DNA from: Nostoc linckia FACHB-104
Lineage (GTDB): Bacteria > Cyanobacteriota > Cyanobacteriia > Cyanobacteriales > Nostocaceae
Direction of reading: 5' to 3'
NCBI RefSeq assembly: GCF_014696615.1
Contig: NZ_JACJQJ010000043.1
Span: forward strand, 1-64,000
Length of the DNA stretch: 64,000 nt
The position numbers were made by a program, and so were the translations under genes. Below the pieces are notes generated by a model. That model did no database searches. It was not told the origin of the DNA and saw nothing but the letters and a program-made list of their open reading frames with translations. Positions 27,950 through 38,952 of the stretch are shown in pieces (positions within the stretch are counted from its first letter, which is position 1; each line of letters opens with the position of its first letter).

Positions 27950-29002
27950 TTAGTTTCTAGCTAACCTCTGAGGAATGATAGCTCGTAATGTCTCCGAGGG
28001 AGGTACAGCATCCCGAATATTCACTTTGCGGGGAATGATTTTTTCTTGGAAATAGAAATCAGCAACCTGTTGTTGTTCGGCAATAATAGAAGGTGTCAAT
28101 GATCTTAACCGTCGAACAGTTCGGCGTGACACTACTTCTAAAACTGATGGGTCAAGTTTTACCTCACCCGCAAGTGCTTTGGCTGCTTCAGATGGATTTT
28201 TATCAGCCCATTCTCCAACTTTGTCTGCCTCATCTAAAAATACTCGTACTAATTCTTGATTTTCCGAGACAAATTTTCGTCTGGCAATATAAAATCCTCC
28301 TAAGGTGTTAATACCACCTGCATTTCTCAAATTACGAATAGGAATGCTTTTTTCGACAAGAGCTAAAAAAGGATCGCCAGCTACCCACACTTCCACTTTG
28401 TTTTGAATAAAAGCATCGCGGGCTTCTGATGGAGTTAAGCCAACAACTTGCACATCGCTAATTTTTAAGCCTACTTCTTTTAAAGCTTTTGCCAATAAAT
28501 AATGGGCATTCGACCCTCTTTGAAAAGCAACTTTCTTACCTTTGATATCTGCAAGCTTTTTAATAGGAGAATTGGCTCTCACTACAATACCTTGATTTAG
28601 CCCTTTACTAGGCCTACGTCCGGCAATATAAACAACCTCTGTAATACCTGCTGCTTGGGCAAATATTGGCGGTGTTTCTCCTACAGTACCGATATCAACC
28701 CTACCTGCATTCATTGCTTCTATCAGTTGTGGGCCTGCAGGAAATGGCCCTACCCAATTTACTGTTACACCCAATGCTTTAAAACGTGGCTCTACAGATT
28801 TTCTGGCTTTAACTATATCCCCTGAAGTTTGATAAGCCAAATTGATAACTTTTGACTTAAAACCTGCGGGTTTTGTTTGTGCTTCACTGCTTTGAAGGAG
28901 ACTACCTGTTAAAGGTGCTGATAGTGCAAAAACTCCTGCTAATGTATATTGCACCATCCGCTTTAATACAGTGCGACGTTGTGGAAGAAATGGTATTTTC
29001 AT
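27950..29002 (-). CDS. ssuA: Aliphatic-sulfonate ABC transporter substrate-binding protein
   Basis: A periplasmic binding protein of the SsuA/taurine-nitrate type. The N-terminus RRTVLKRMVQYTLAGVFALS..SEAQ is a signal peptide with a twin-arginine-like start. The mature part has the family blocks VNLAYQTSGDIVKARK-like opening, PAGPQLIEAMNAGRVDIGTVGETPPIFAQAAG in part, and KKVAFQRGSNAHYLLAKAL. It should bind sulfonates for uptake of organic sulfur. No permease or ATPase gene is next to it, so it is an orphan binding protein in this window. The ATG at 29002 is chosen over a GTG four codons earlier. Confidence 0.85.
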   Translation of the reverse strand: MKIPFLPQRRTVLKRMVQYTLAGVFALSAPLTGSLLQSSEAQTKPAGFKSKVINLAYQTSGDIVKARKSVEPRFKALGVTVNWVGPFPAGPQLIEAMNAGRVDIGTVGETPPIFAQAAGITEVVYIAGRRPSKGLNQGIVVRANSPIKKLADIKGKKVAFQRGSNAHYLLAKALKEVGLKISDVQVVGLTPSEARDAFIQNKVEVWVAGDPFLALVEKSIPIRNLRNAGGINTLGGFYIARRKFVSENQELVRVFLDEADKVGEWADKNPSEAAKALAGEVKLDPSVLEVVSRRTVRRLRSLTPSIIAEQQQVADFYFQEKIIPRKVNIRDAVPPSETLRAIIPQRLARN

Positions 29003-29640
29003 AACTTTTGACACGAACTCTAAGCTTCTTGAAAAGTTTGTTGATTTGCCATCAGTTTTAGTAGCTTAAATAGCTATAAAATCTGTGCCTATCCCTGCAA
29101 TATTGATAGCAGATGGAAATTTGTAATTAGCAAACTACTAAAAGTCGATTGATTTACCGTATTTTGCTATATAGGAAATTTTTCCACAGTTTCCAAAAAA
29201 ATGCAACTGGTAAATTAAAGATTTTTATTAGCTAATATTTTTTAATAAAATAAAAATATAATAGGTAATTTATAATTATCAACTTAATTTTTTATAATAA
29301 ATTCGCACTTAAAGTAATTAAAAAATATAAATTACTTCTAATATGAGTTAGAAACACCTCTTAAGCTTTTACGCATTTAAATTGTATATTTCTCGCTCAG
29401 GTAGTCAAAAGGAGCCAGTGCGTTCGGTCGCCAGACTTGTACCGCTAACGCGGAACCCGCAGGGTAGCAACTGGTGTTCAAGAGTCCAGGGTCAAAGGCT
29501 AGCTTGGACTTTTGATTATTGACCCTTGACAGATCTAACGCCAAAATATTTGATCTAGGCGCGTATCAGCTTATGCCATAAAGGTTTTTAGATTAGCCCA
29601 CAATTATTATTTTGGAGCTAGGGCTAGCCACGAAATTATA
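29003..29640. other. Intergenic region with a repeat near 29400-29520
   Basis: Very AT-rich at first, then a GC-richer segment (about 29405-29480) with CCAGTGCGTTCGG and CAACTGGTG arms, a palindrome-like repeat typical of Nostoc-type genomes. No gene is supported here. Confidence 0.35.
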
Positions 29641-29681
29641 AAGGTTTCAAGATTTAATTAGTTATTCAATCTTGAAACCTT
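29641..29681 (-). terminator. Terminator hairpin of the SDR/O-methyltransferase operon
   Basis: AAGGTTTCAAGATT (29641-29654) pairs perfectly with AATCTTGAAACCTT (29668-29681), a 14-bp stem around a 13-base loop. It lies 21 bases beyond the stop codon of the minus-strand SDR gene. A short T-rich stretch follows on the minus strand. Confidence 0.7.
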
Positions 29682-29702
29682 GTTACCCTATTTCCTAAGT
29701 AT

Positions 29703-30452
29703 TTACCATTCTTGCAATGTTGGTCGAATGAGAATTTCATTGACATTCACGCGGGATGGCTGGGTAACTGCATACGCGATCGCAGCTGCAATATCTTCAC
29801 TTTCTAAAGGTGTCACAGAACGACGACGTTCTTCAATGTTCTGTTTGGCAATGGGATCGGAAATTCGGTCGCTAATTTCTGTATTAACTAAACCAGGCTC
29901 GATGATAGTCACACGGATATTTTGTTTACAAACTTCTTGCCGCAAAGATTCTGAAAACCCGTTCACACCCCATTTAGTTGCATTATATACACCAATCCCC
30001 ACTCGTGCAGTGCGCCCCGCAACGGATGAAATATTGACGATATGTCCTGCACCTTGAGCTTTCAAAATGGGTAATACAGCATGGGTAACATACAACAACC
30101 CTAAGAGATTGAGATTAATCATCTCTTTCCAATCTGAGGTATTCCCACCATCGATCGCACCAATAGCCGCAATACCTGCATTATTGACAAGGATATCTAT
30201 GCGACCGAATTCAGTTTTTGTTTTGTCAACTAAATTCTGTACTTGAGCCTCATCTGTCACATCAGTAATAATAGGTAAAGCTTTGCCACCAATAGTAGCA
30301 ATTTTTTCTGCTAAGGCATTTAAGCGATCGCCTCTGCGAGCAGCCAGAACTACTGTTGCGCCCTCTGCTGCTAACGCTATGGCTGTAGCTTCACCAATAC
30401 CAGAAGAAGCTCCGGTAATAATTGCAACTTTGCTGTCTAATTTACCTGTCAT
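29703..30452 (-). CDS. Short-chain dehydrogenase/reductase
   Basis: 249 residues, a classical SDR. The NAD(P)-binding turn is TGASSGIG (13-20), with AARRGDR after the second strand, which favours NADP. NNAG is at 90-93, and the catalytic residues are Ser143, Tyr156 and Lys160 (VYNATK). It should be a cytoplasmic NADP-dependent oxidoreductase; the substrate is unknown, and the sequence resembles the broad clavaldehyde-dehydrogenase-like group. The gene starts six bases after the O-methyltransferase stop, so the two are surely co-transcribed and may act on the same small molecule. Confidence 0.9.
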   Translation of the reverse strand: MTGKLDSKVAIITGASSGIGEATAIALAAEGATVVLAARRGDRLNALAEKIATIGGKALPIITDVTDEAQVQNLVDKTKTEFGRIDILVNNAGIAAIGAIDGGNTSDWKEMINLNLLGLLYVTHAVLPILKAQGAGHIVNISSVAGRTARVGIGVYNATKWGVNGFSESLRQEVCKQNIRVTIIEPGLVNTEISDRISDPIAKQNIEERRRSVTPLESEDIAAAIAYAVTQPSRVNVNEILIRPTLQEW

Positions 30453-30458
30453 GATTGA

Positions 30459-31124
30459 TTAACGTTTGATTGCTAATGTGAGTCCATCTGCTATAGAAAT
30501 CAAGCTTAAATCTATGCGATCGTCTTGATGCAGCTTGCTATTAAATTCTCGAATAGCATTGGTAGCTGAGTCTTGCACATCTGCATTGGCTGCACGTCCA
30601 GACCAAAGCACATTATCAATGGCAATTAATCCACCTGGACGAATTAGCTTAAGTACTCGTTCGTAATATGCATAATAGTTTTCCTTATCGGCATCAATAA
30701 AAGCAAAATCAAAGGTTTCTGCTTCACCTGCTACCAATAATTTATCTAAAGTCTCGATACCTGGAGCCAATTTCAGGTCAATTTTGTCTGCTACTCCTGC
30801 GGCTTGCCAATAACGACGAGCAATGTTGGTAAATTCTTCACTAACATCACAAGCGATGATTTTACCGTCTGGTGGTAAGGCTAAAGCCACGCTGAGAGAA
30901 CTATAACCTGTAAAAACGCCTAACTCTAGAGTCTTCTTAGCTCCAATCAGTTTGACCAAAAAACCGAGAAACTGTCCTTGTTCTGGTGCTACCTGCATAT
31001 TTGCTCTGGGATGACGTGTCGTCTCTTCCCGCAGTTTGAAGAGTAATTCCGGTTCTCGTAGAGAGATAGACAACAGATATTGGTAAAGTTCGTTTGGTAG
31101 ATGCAGCGTTTTACTAGGAGCCAT
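30459..31124 (-). CDS. Class I SAM-dependent O-methyltransferase (caffeoyl-CoA type)
   Basis: 221 residues from the ATG at 31124 (a TTG three codons earlier is less likely). SAM motif I is KTLELGVFTGYSSLSVAL, motif II ACDVSEEF, and FDFAFIDADKENY supplies the metal-binding Asp-Ala-Asp of cation-dependent O-methyltransferases. GGLIAIDNVLWSG is the next conserved block. The family methylates catechol-type hydroxyls; a related Synechocystis enzyme acts on phenylpropanoids and flavonoids (family knowledge). The operon with an SDR suggests a small secondary-metabolite or detoxification step. Confidence 0.9.
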   Translation of the reverse strand: MAPSKTLHLPNELYQYLLSISLREPELLFKLREETTRHPRANMQVAPEQGQFLGFLVKLIGAKKTLELGVFTGYSSLSVALALPPDGKIIACDVSEEFTNIARRYWQAAGVADKIDLKLAPGIETLDKLLVAGEAETFDFAFIDADKENYYAYYERVLKLIRPGGLIAIDNVLWSGRAANADVQDSATNAIREFNSKLHQDDRIDLSLISIADGLTLAIKR

Positions 31125-31495
31125 TAGAGTCAATAATTATGGGTATTATTTGGGCTTCATGTTTTAATATACTGTAAATCTACCAAAATACAGTACTTTA
31201 TATAGAAAGCCATTTTGAAAAAAGATGAGTATGGGCACGGCATCCACAATCTTTGGGGATATTAAATTATCTTAATGGTGCTGTGTCCTTACCAGCCTAG
31301 CTTATTTACCTGAAATACACTGTATCTGTTGCAAACATTATTGTAATTAGTGTAATACTAAAAAATATGCAGGCAAGATGCCATGATCATAAGATTTATA
31401 TGATTATTTTTTACCTGATTTTACTGTAATATGTTGCATTTTTTGAACGTAGAGTATTAGATAAATTCCAGATAAAATGTCACAAAAATTACGAA
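31125..31495. other. Intergenic region, AT-rich with a short imperfect hairpin
   Basis: About 370 bases upstream of the O-methyltransferase operon and downstream of metX. The stretch near 31233-31290 has GGGCACGGCATC and an imperfect partner GGTGCTGTGTCC; a similar GGGCACGGCAGTG fragment occurs at about 4863. No gene is supported. Confidence 0.3.
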
Positions 31496-32572
31496 TTACG
31501 AATTACAAATTTTCAGTTCTAAATTTAAAGCTTGGCGAAAGTTAACTATGAGTTTATTTAGTACTTCTGTATCAATTAAAAATGCATCGTGACCGTAAAT
31601 TGAATTTAGCCAAGCTATTTGAGCATTCGGGATGAAATCTGCTAATTCTTGTTGTTCGATTGGGGGATAAAGAATGTCAGAATCAATGCCGATAACTAAA
31701 GTAGGTTGTTTAATACTTTGCAAAACAGATTCATAGTCTTTACCTTGAGCAATGTCATGATGATCCATTGCTTGGGTAAGAGTGATGTAAGTATTGGCAT
31801 CAAATCTATCTACTAGCTTTTGACCATGATGTTGTAAATAGCTAGCGATCGCAAATTGATCGGCAGATGCATCATACTGTCGTCCAAAGCGTTCGGTAAA
31901 GCTGTGCCAGTAACGGTAAGTACTCATCGCCATCATCCGCGCTACGGCTAATCCTTGTTTTGGCGGCTGTTCTTCTGTGTAGTTACCGCCTTTCCAGTTA
32001 GGATCTGCATAGATAGCTTGTCTTTGGGCTTCACTTAAGCCAATACACCAAGCTGAATGTCTACCAGAAGTGGCAATGGGTGCGATCGCTCTCACTATTT
32101 CTGGATATAATAAAGCCCACTCTAGTACTTGCATTCCACCGACTGAACCACCAATTACTAGTTGTAGAGATTTAATTCCCAGATATTTAATCAGTTCAGC
32201 TTGTAAACGCACCATATCCCGAATTGTGATTACAGGAAATGATGCGCCATAAGGGATTCCGGTTTGGGGATTGATGCTAGTAGCGCCCGTAGTGCCGTAA
32301 CAACTGCCTAAAATGTTGCTGCACACGATAAAATCGCGATCGCTATCTAGTGCTTTTTTGGAACCTAATAAATCTTTCCACCAGTCATCTGCATCGGCTG
32401 AACCAGTTAAAGCATGACAAATCAGCACTCCATTATCGCCTTGTGAGTTTAACTTTCCCCAAGTCCGATAAGCGACTTGAAGGCCAGTTAAGACTTCGCC
32501 TCCTTCTAATTCAAACGGCTGGGAGAGATGATAATACTGAGTTCGCGGTGAAATGAAGTGCTGGTATTTCAT
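31496..32572 (-). CDS. metX: Homoserine O-acetyltransferase
   Basis: Transfers the acetyl group of acetyl-CoA to homoserine in methionine synthesis. The alpha/beta-hydrolase fold is clear: oxyanion region ICHALTGSADADDWW, nucleophile Ser143 in IGGSVGGMQVLEW, a late Asp in VIGIDSDILYPP and His in YGHDAFLID. Length 358 fits the family. The gene follows metY on the same strand with a 94-base gap. MetY consumes O-acetylhomoserine, so the two make a direct-sulfhydrylation route. Some enzymes of this fold use succinyl-CoA, which sequence alone does not exclude. Confidence 0.95.
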   Translation of the reverse strand: MKYQHFISPRTQYYHLSQPFELEGGEVLTGLQVAYRTWGKLNSQGDNGVLICHALTGSADADDWWKDLLGSKKALDSDRDFIVCSNILGSCYGTTGATSINPQTGIPYGASFPVITIRDMVRLQAELIKYLGIKSLQLVIGGSVGGMQVLEWALLYPEIVRAIAPIATSGRHSAWCIGLSEAQRQAIYADPNWKGGNYTEEQPPKQGLAVARMMAMSTYRYWHSFTERFGRQYDASADQFAIASYLQHHGQKLVDRFDANTYITLTQAMDHHDIAQGKDYESVLQSIKQPTLVIGIDSDILYPPIEQQELADFIPNAQIAWLNSIYGHDAFLIDTEVLNKLIVNFRQALNLELKICNS

Positions 32573-32666
32573 TCTAAATTAGGGGATGGGGCATGGGGCA
32601 TAGGGCATTGAGAACAGCAAGAATAGAAGAAAATCATTAGCTAGACAAATGACCAATGACAAATAA

Positions 32667-33977
<1,311 letters not shown>

Positions 33978-34134
33978 TTATCTGCATCAAATATATTTTT
34001 CTTTTGTAGAGCCAATAATCAACTATAAGTCTATCGGCTTTTAGTATTTTATCAGCCTACTCTATGGGCGCAAGGGAAAGAAGCATTGCTTAACGTTAAC
34101 TAGAAATTAGACAGCTTGGCTGCTGATGGACAGG

Positions 34135-35199
34135 CTAAACACGCCAAATCTTGATCGACTTATCGCCGCTACCACTGATGAGATTTTTACCATCTTTACT
34201 CCAAGCTAAAGCATAAATTCCACCAGCATGACCACTTAATTTATTAACTACTTTTACAGTTTTTAAATCCCATAATTGAATTTCTCGGGATAAACTGCCG
34301 ATAGCAAAAGTTTTGCCATCTGGGCTAATCACAATAGCATTAATAGGGCCAATTCCTATAGAGAAATTATGCATTAATTTCCCGGTTTTCAAGTTCCAGA
34401 TTTTAATGTTTTTACCATCAGTTTCTTGTAGTGATTGATGGCTGTCATCGTAACCGCCATTAATTAGAGTTTGCCCATCTGGGCTGAGAGCCAGAGAAAC
34501 AACTGCCGAGGCTCTTGCTGGGGCATATATGGGATTGACTGGTCGAGGCGGAATTAAAGTTCGCAGCAGTCTACCATTGCTGAGATTCCATAACTGAATT
34601 CTGCCATCTTCCATTCCACTAATTAGAGTTTTACTATCAGGAGTAACGAGAATAGCAGTGGAAATTTTTCCAGGTTTTAAACTACGAATTAATTGCCCTG
34701 TTTTCAGGTTCCATAGCTTGATTGTTTTATCATAGCTAGTAGATACCAAAGTTTGTCCGTTAGGGCTAATATCAATATTAATGACTTGATTTGTATGTCC
34801 AGTTAACGTGCGAATTAACTTGCCAGTTTTCGGGTTCCACAGCTTAATTGTTTTGTCAGAACTGGCACTAGCTAATGTTTGTCCATCTGGAGTTATAGCA
34901 AGAGAAATTACTCGCTCAGAATGTCCAGTTAAACTGCTGAGTAAAACTCCAGTCTTAGGATTCCATACTTTGATTACTTTATCATCACCGCTACTAACTA
35001 AAATCTGCTCATCTTTGCTAAGGGCTAGGGTACGAACTGGTTCTTGATGACCAGATAAAGTCAGAATTACTTGATTAAGTTGTTGAGTTTTGGGAGTAGG
35101 TTCGGCAATAGCTGGAGTTAAATTAATAACGTTAATAATAGTAGATAATGTTAGGGTAGTTGCTGTGAGTGCTTTTAAAATAGAAGATTGCGGTTTCAT
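34135..35199 (-). CDS. Secreted WD40 repeat protein
   Basis: 354 residues: a signal peptide (MKPQSSILKALTATTLTLS..PAIAE) followed by seven WD40 blades, recognised by GH..V..LA.S.DG..L.S...D..IK.W repeats (LTGHSERVISLAITPDGQT, ASSDKTIKLWNPKTGKL and so on). It should fold as one seven-bladed propeller. The signal peptide indicates a periplasmic or extracellular location, unusual for the eukaryote-like WD40 class but frequent in Nostocales. It is a scaffold with no visible enzymatic domain. Partner unknown; the gene stands alone. Confidence 0.88.
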   Translation of the reverse strand: MKPQSSILKALTATTLTLSTIINVINLTPAIAEPTPKTQQLNQVILTLSGHQEPVRTLALSKDEQILVSSGDDKVIKVWNPKTGVLLSSLTGHSERVISLAITPDGQTLASASSDKTIKLWNPKTGKLIRTLTGHTNQVINIDISPNGQTLVSTSYDKTIKLWNLKTGQLIRSLKPGKISTAILVTPDSKTLISGMEDGRIQLWNLSNGRLLRTLIPPRPVNPIYAPARASAVVSLALSPDGQTLINGGYDDSHQSLQETDGKNIKIWNLKTGKLMHNFSIGIGPINAIVISPDGKTFAIGSLSREIQLWDLKTVKVVNKLSGHAGGIYALAWSKDGKNLISGSGDKSIKIWRV

Positions 35200-35411
35200 G
35201 GGTATTTGGTAGAGCAGTTTGTTTCTATATATAATGACTTTACTTTTTAGTGATGCAGTATCAACTTCACTACTGATGAGTAAAATTCCGGGTAAGATCA
35301 GGAAATTTCCTCGTTTCCCTGGAGGTAGAGAAACGAGAAAATAAAAATAGTTCCCTACTGCACGTTTTCTCTATGATTAACTTCATCAGGCTATAGGTAA
35401 AAATCGGAAAA

Positions 35412-35445
35412 GTCAGGAACTTCCAAAAAATAAATTATCTAATAG
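35412..35445. mobile_element. Degenerate solo end of the GGGACTTCCA MITE
   Basis: AGGAACTTCCAAAAAATAAA continues as TTATCTAAT, matching the left end of the element at 19388 (AGGGACTTCCAGAAAATAAA, TTATCCAAT) with few differences. No right end is seen nearby, so it is a truncated copy. Confidence 0.55.
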
Positions 35446-35659
35446 CGGTTTCCATATAGGATTCATATTTGATTTTTAAAATACAAAGGTGCGTTGCGCT
35501 ACGCGACAACACACCCATGTATCTTACGAGACCGCTTTGTAGCAAGGGTCACTACAACAATCTTTTTGATAGAACTCGAACAATTGTTAGGGGCAAAACT
35601 TTAAGTACTGAGAGTTAAAATTAGAACACTTGTCCTCTAATATTGAGGAATGAGAAAGC

Positions 35660-35697
35660 AAAAAAACCTTGAAGTCGTTCGATTTCAAGGGTTTTTT
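35660..35697 (-). terminator. Intrinsic terminator after the tRNA-Phe fragment
   Basis: On the minus strand AACCCTTGAAATCG pairs with CGACTTCAAGGTT around a short loop and is followed by a run of T. It lies six bases beyond the tRNA 3' end, so it is probably the native terminator of the original tRNA-Phe gene. Confidence 0.75.
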
Positions 35698-35702
35698 GAG
35701 TA

Positions 35703-35749
35703 TGCCAGGAACCAGACTTGAACTGGTGACACGAGGATTTTCAGTCCTC
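35703..35749 (-). pseudogene. 3' half of a tRNA-Phe(GAA) gene; candidate attachment-site scar
   Basis: On the minus strand it reads anticodon stem GAGGA, loop CTGAAAA (anticodon GAA), stem TCCTC, a variable loop, the T arm ACCAG-TTCAAGT-CTGGT, then the acceptor 3' strand TCCTGGC and A73. The 5' half (acceptor GCCAGGA, D arm) is absent: upstream is unrelated AT-rich sequence. Precise 3'-half copies of tRNA genes are what site-specific integrases leave at the far end of an inserted element. No integrase gene is visible in the window. Confidence 0.8.
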
Positions 35750-36134
35750 AAAAAATCCTTATTTTTCAGTATTTTTACGCTATACTCAAACTTATTACCC
35801 CAATTTTACCCCCATAATCAACTAGAGCATTAACTACTCCTCCATCACTCCTCTGCTCTACTTATTTTTATTTTAAAATCCTCGGTCTAAAGAAAAAGGA
35901 TTTTACCGTTCTATAGAATCGCTAAAATTCAAGTTGTTGAGTAAATTTATATACTACTCAATTTAGACCATATTTACTATAGGAAATGGTAAGCAAGGTC
36001 ATTAAAGTTAAAGAATACACAGTTAGAGCGCATAAACTAGAGATTCACAGTTGGATTTTCAACTTTGTTTGTAAGCAATACGAACAACCAACTTAGCGTG
36101 ACATTTATGTTCCATCATCAAGAATTAACTGCAA
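35750..36134. other. Intergenic region beyond the tRNA fragment
   Basis: AT-rich sequence downstream of the minus-strand CHAT gene. It has runs such as TTACCCCAATTTTACCCCC next to the tRNA piece, as often found at integrated-element junctions. No gene is supported; a short frame at 36065 only overlaps the CHAT gene on the other strand. Confidence 0.3.
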
Positions 36135-38816
36135 TTATTCCCAGTTACCTACTAAAACAAAAGATGACCAATAATAGGGATGTTTATACAAAGAATCAGC
36201 TTTACCGGAAAGAAGATAGTTTTGAGCTAGACGCAACGCTTCTGCTTTCGTTTTTTTATGATCGACAAGCTCTTGGTAAAATTGAATCATCAAATTTGTA
36301 GTTGCTTCGTCGTTGACACTCCAAAGACTAGCTAATGTACTACGTGCGCCAGATTGGATAGCAATTCCAGCTAGCCCTAACGCTGCTCGATTATCGCCAG
36401 CAGCTGTTTTGCAAGCACTAAGAACAAGTAATTCTATTGCTTGTGGTTGATTTGTTTCTCGTGCTTTCAATATGTTACTAAAATTGTTAATATCTAGTTT
36501 TCCTCCACCAGATAAAATAAACGTTCTGTCAGCTTTAGAACTAAACTGTCCGTGAGTTGCTAAATGCACTACAGGTGCAACAGAATAACTAATTGCCTGT
36601 TCAAGTTTTTTGCTGTTGAATTCTTCGTCTAAATAATCTCTTGTGACGGCAAGCTTGTTACCTATTTCGGTTAATTCCTTTTTGACATAAGGTAATTTAG
36701 GAAAACTTTCGCTATCGAATTTAGTTTCTTTAGTAATCCCACCAACAATTGCTTGTAATCTACCTCGATTGAAAAATTTGGGGGGTAATAATTCTAAACC
36801 AGGAGAGACGGCAATATCGTATCCCTTCTGAATCATATATTGCTTTTTATTTTCATCGTAAAGCACAGCGATTGGGATACTTTGCAATCTGCCATCTAAA
36901 ACAAATACCAGATTTTTGGTACCACTATTTTGCAAATCGGCTTCGATAGGTCGAATTATTAAATTATAAATATCTTTTGCAGGTAGTAGGAATTCGTAAG
37001 TGCTTCTAATGACTAGCTTTTGCTGCAATTCATCTACTTTTTCTTCTACACTATCTTTAGAAATTTTAGTTAAATGTAGTTTTAAAGACTTGCCTTCAGG
37101 CTGATTTGGTAGTGAGATAATAGTCGCTAAACTATCGCTTAATACAATTGGATAAATTACTGCTGTTGGCTGAGTCGATTCAATTTTTTCAAGTTTAACA
37201 GGTTGGGAATCTAAGCAAGCACTGCGGAAAAAGTTATCTAATTCTGCTAATTGTAGCGACTCTATAGCTTTTCTCGCTTTTTCTAAAGTTTCTGTATCGG
37301 TTTGTTCGCCTTTGGGTTGCAACAATAATCTGACATACTCGCGATACACTGGTTCTACTTCATCGCGAAAAGAAAATTGTACATCACGATTAACAGCAAC
37401 TAAATCGCGACGTAAATATCTAAAAATTTTAACAGCTTCCTCATATGCTAAAATCGCCTCTTTTTCGTTTCGTTGGGGATTAGAAGCCACACTTTTAATT
37501 CGACCTAATTGCCAAAACCAACGGGAACTAATATCCTTGGCTTGAATACCTTCGGATATTTTTAGAGCTTGCTTACTAAAATTTTCAGCTTCGCTCCATT
37601 GCTGAGCCTGTTCATACAAATTACCAAGAGTACCCAGCGTATATGCTTCTGCACGCAAATCTTGTAAATTTTGAGCTTGCTTTATACCTGTAACTATAAC
37701 TTGGGCTGCAATACAAGCAGGATGACCGGAGGTGCAAGCATCTTGAGAGGAAATAACACCCTTTGCAGACTCTGTTTTTTTCGCTAGCTTCATTAGACTT
37801 TGGGCAAAGTTGATTCGAGCATAAATACTGCTGCGGCTTGGGGGTAAACTCTCAAGCAAAGACTGAATTTGTGGGGATAAAGTTTGCACTTGTGACCATT
37901 GCTCTGCTTTTGGTGATTCCACTAGAAAACGCAGGATTTTGAGTTGTCCTTGCAAGCGAGTTATTTGTTTTTCTGCAATAGTTGCTGCTCGTTGATAAAG
38001 TTCCAATACTTCTTGGTTTTTTGCATCTTTCTGAAAAGAGTCATTGGCAGAATTTTCTTGCATTGCTTGAATAGTATTACCTTTACTTAGCAGTATTTCT
38101 GCTAATATTTCCTGCGATGGTAAATTTCGAGCAACTGTCTCTGCTTTTTCTAAAACTGTCTTTGATTTATCTAAATCGCCTACAACTCTTAAAGTATTAC
38201 CAAGACTCAGCATACCTGTAGCTTGTAACATTGGGTCTTGTTGCTGATTTATATCCTGCTCCGCATTTTCTAGAGTCTTTCTAGCGCGCTGAAAAAATCC
38301 TAAAGCTTGAAAACCTTGCATTTGATTTATTTGAGCGCCTATTTTTCCGGTACTATCTTGAAGTAGAGTATAAATAGTGATCGCTTCTTCCCAGCTTGAA
38401 ATCGCATTTTCGATTTTACCTTGTGCTAGTTGCAACCTACCTAAGGTATTAAAAGCCTGAGCGCGAATTGATAGATATTCTTTGCTGCCATTTTTACTCT
38501 GTAATAAATTCACGCTATCGCTAATTACTTTTTCAGCCTCAGGCAATTGTCCCAATTCTTGATAACTTAATGATAGATAGTTCCAAGTCAATGCTTGATT
38601 AAGTTTATCTCCCCCATTACCAAAAGCTGTTGACGCGTCGAGAAATAACTTTGCTGCTTCAGAGTACTTTTGCGATTGATATTGTTTTAAACCTTGATCA
38701 AATAGTTGTTGAGCACTTGTTGGTGCTGTGATTTGGGATATGGGTTTGCTAACCGCAGATATAGGGCTGGTTATGAGTATTTGAGATAATGTAACTAGAG
38801 CTAGAAATTTATACAT
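36135..38816 (-). CDS. Secreted TPR-CHAT domain protein (second copy)
   Basis: 893 residues, paralogous to the protein at 13049. A signal peptide (MYKFLALVTLSQILITSPISAVS) precedes TPR repeats (for example GDKLNQALTWNYLSLSYQELGQ and TLGNLYEQAQQWSEAENFSKQAL, both given in part) and a C-terminal CHAT domain. The dyad is His755 in VVHLATHGQF and Cys802 in LLVLSACKTAAGD, so it is probably catalytically competent. It is the last gene of the minus-strand set DUF928, TpsA, TpsB, CHAT, with 136 bases between it and TpsB. A periplasmic or extracellular role in processing the partner exoprotein is inferred, not shown. Confidence 0.88.
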   Translation of the reverse strand: MYKFLALVTLSQILITSPISAVSKPISQITAPTSAQQLFDQGLKQYQSQKYSEAAKLFLDASTAFGNGGDKLNQALTWNYLSLSYQELGQLPEAEKVISDSVNLLQSKNGSKEYLSIRAQAFNTLGRLQLAQGKIENAISSWEEAITIYTLLQDSTGKIGAQINQMQGFQALGFFQRARKTLENAEQDINQQQDPMLQATGMLSLGNTLRVVGDLDKSKTVLEKAETVARNLPSQEILAEILLSKGNTIQAMQENSANDSFQKDAKNQEVLELYQRAATIAEKQITRLQGQLKILRFLVESPKAEQWSQVQTLSPQIQSLLESLPPSRSSIYARINFAQSLMKLAKKTESAKGVISSQDACTSGHPACIAAQVIVTGIKQAQNLQDLRAEAYTLGTLGNLYEQAQQWSEAENFSKQALKISEGIQAKDISSRWFWQLGRIKSVASNPQRNEKEAILAYEEAVKIFRYLRRDLVAVNRDVQFSFRDEVEPVYREYVRLLLQPKGEQTDTETLEKARKAIESLQLAELDNFFRSACLDSQPVKLEKIESTQPTAVIYPIVLSDSLATIISLPNQPEGKSLKLHLTKISKDSVEEKVDELQQKLVIRSTYEFLLPAKDIYNLIIRPIEADLQNSGTKNLVFVLDGRLQSIPIAVLYDENKKQYMIQKGYDIAVSPGLELLPPKFFNRGRLQAIVGGITKETKFDSESFPKLPYVKKELTEIGNKLAVTRDYLDEEFNSKKLEQAISYSVAPVVHLATHGQFSSKADRTFILSGGGKLDINNFSNILKARETNQPQAIELLVLSACKTAAGDNRAALGLAGIAIQSGARSTLASLWSVNDEATTNLMIQFYQELVDHKKTKAEALRLAQNYLLSGKADSLYKHPYYWSSFVLVGNWE

Positions 38817-38952
38817 AGATTTCTGGGTTAAAGTTAATTATTTTGATTGCTGAAAAGTATCAATTTGTTTCACATTAAGTACTAATAAACCAGGTGGAAC
38901 ATACAGGTCTTATACAAAGTGGTGCTTATTTAACTCATTTATAAATCCCTAA

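Noticed and set aside
35703-35749. A complete functional tRNA-Phe gene
   Set aside because: The 5' acceptor strand and D arm are absent within 100 bases upstream on the minus strand.
36065-36301. A 78-codon forward frame
   Set aside because: It overlaps the 3' end of the well-supported CHAT gene on the other strand and has no family similarity.
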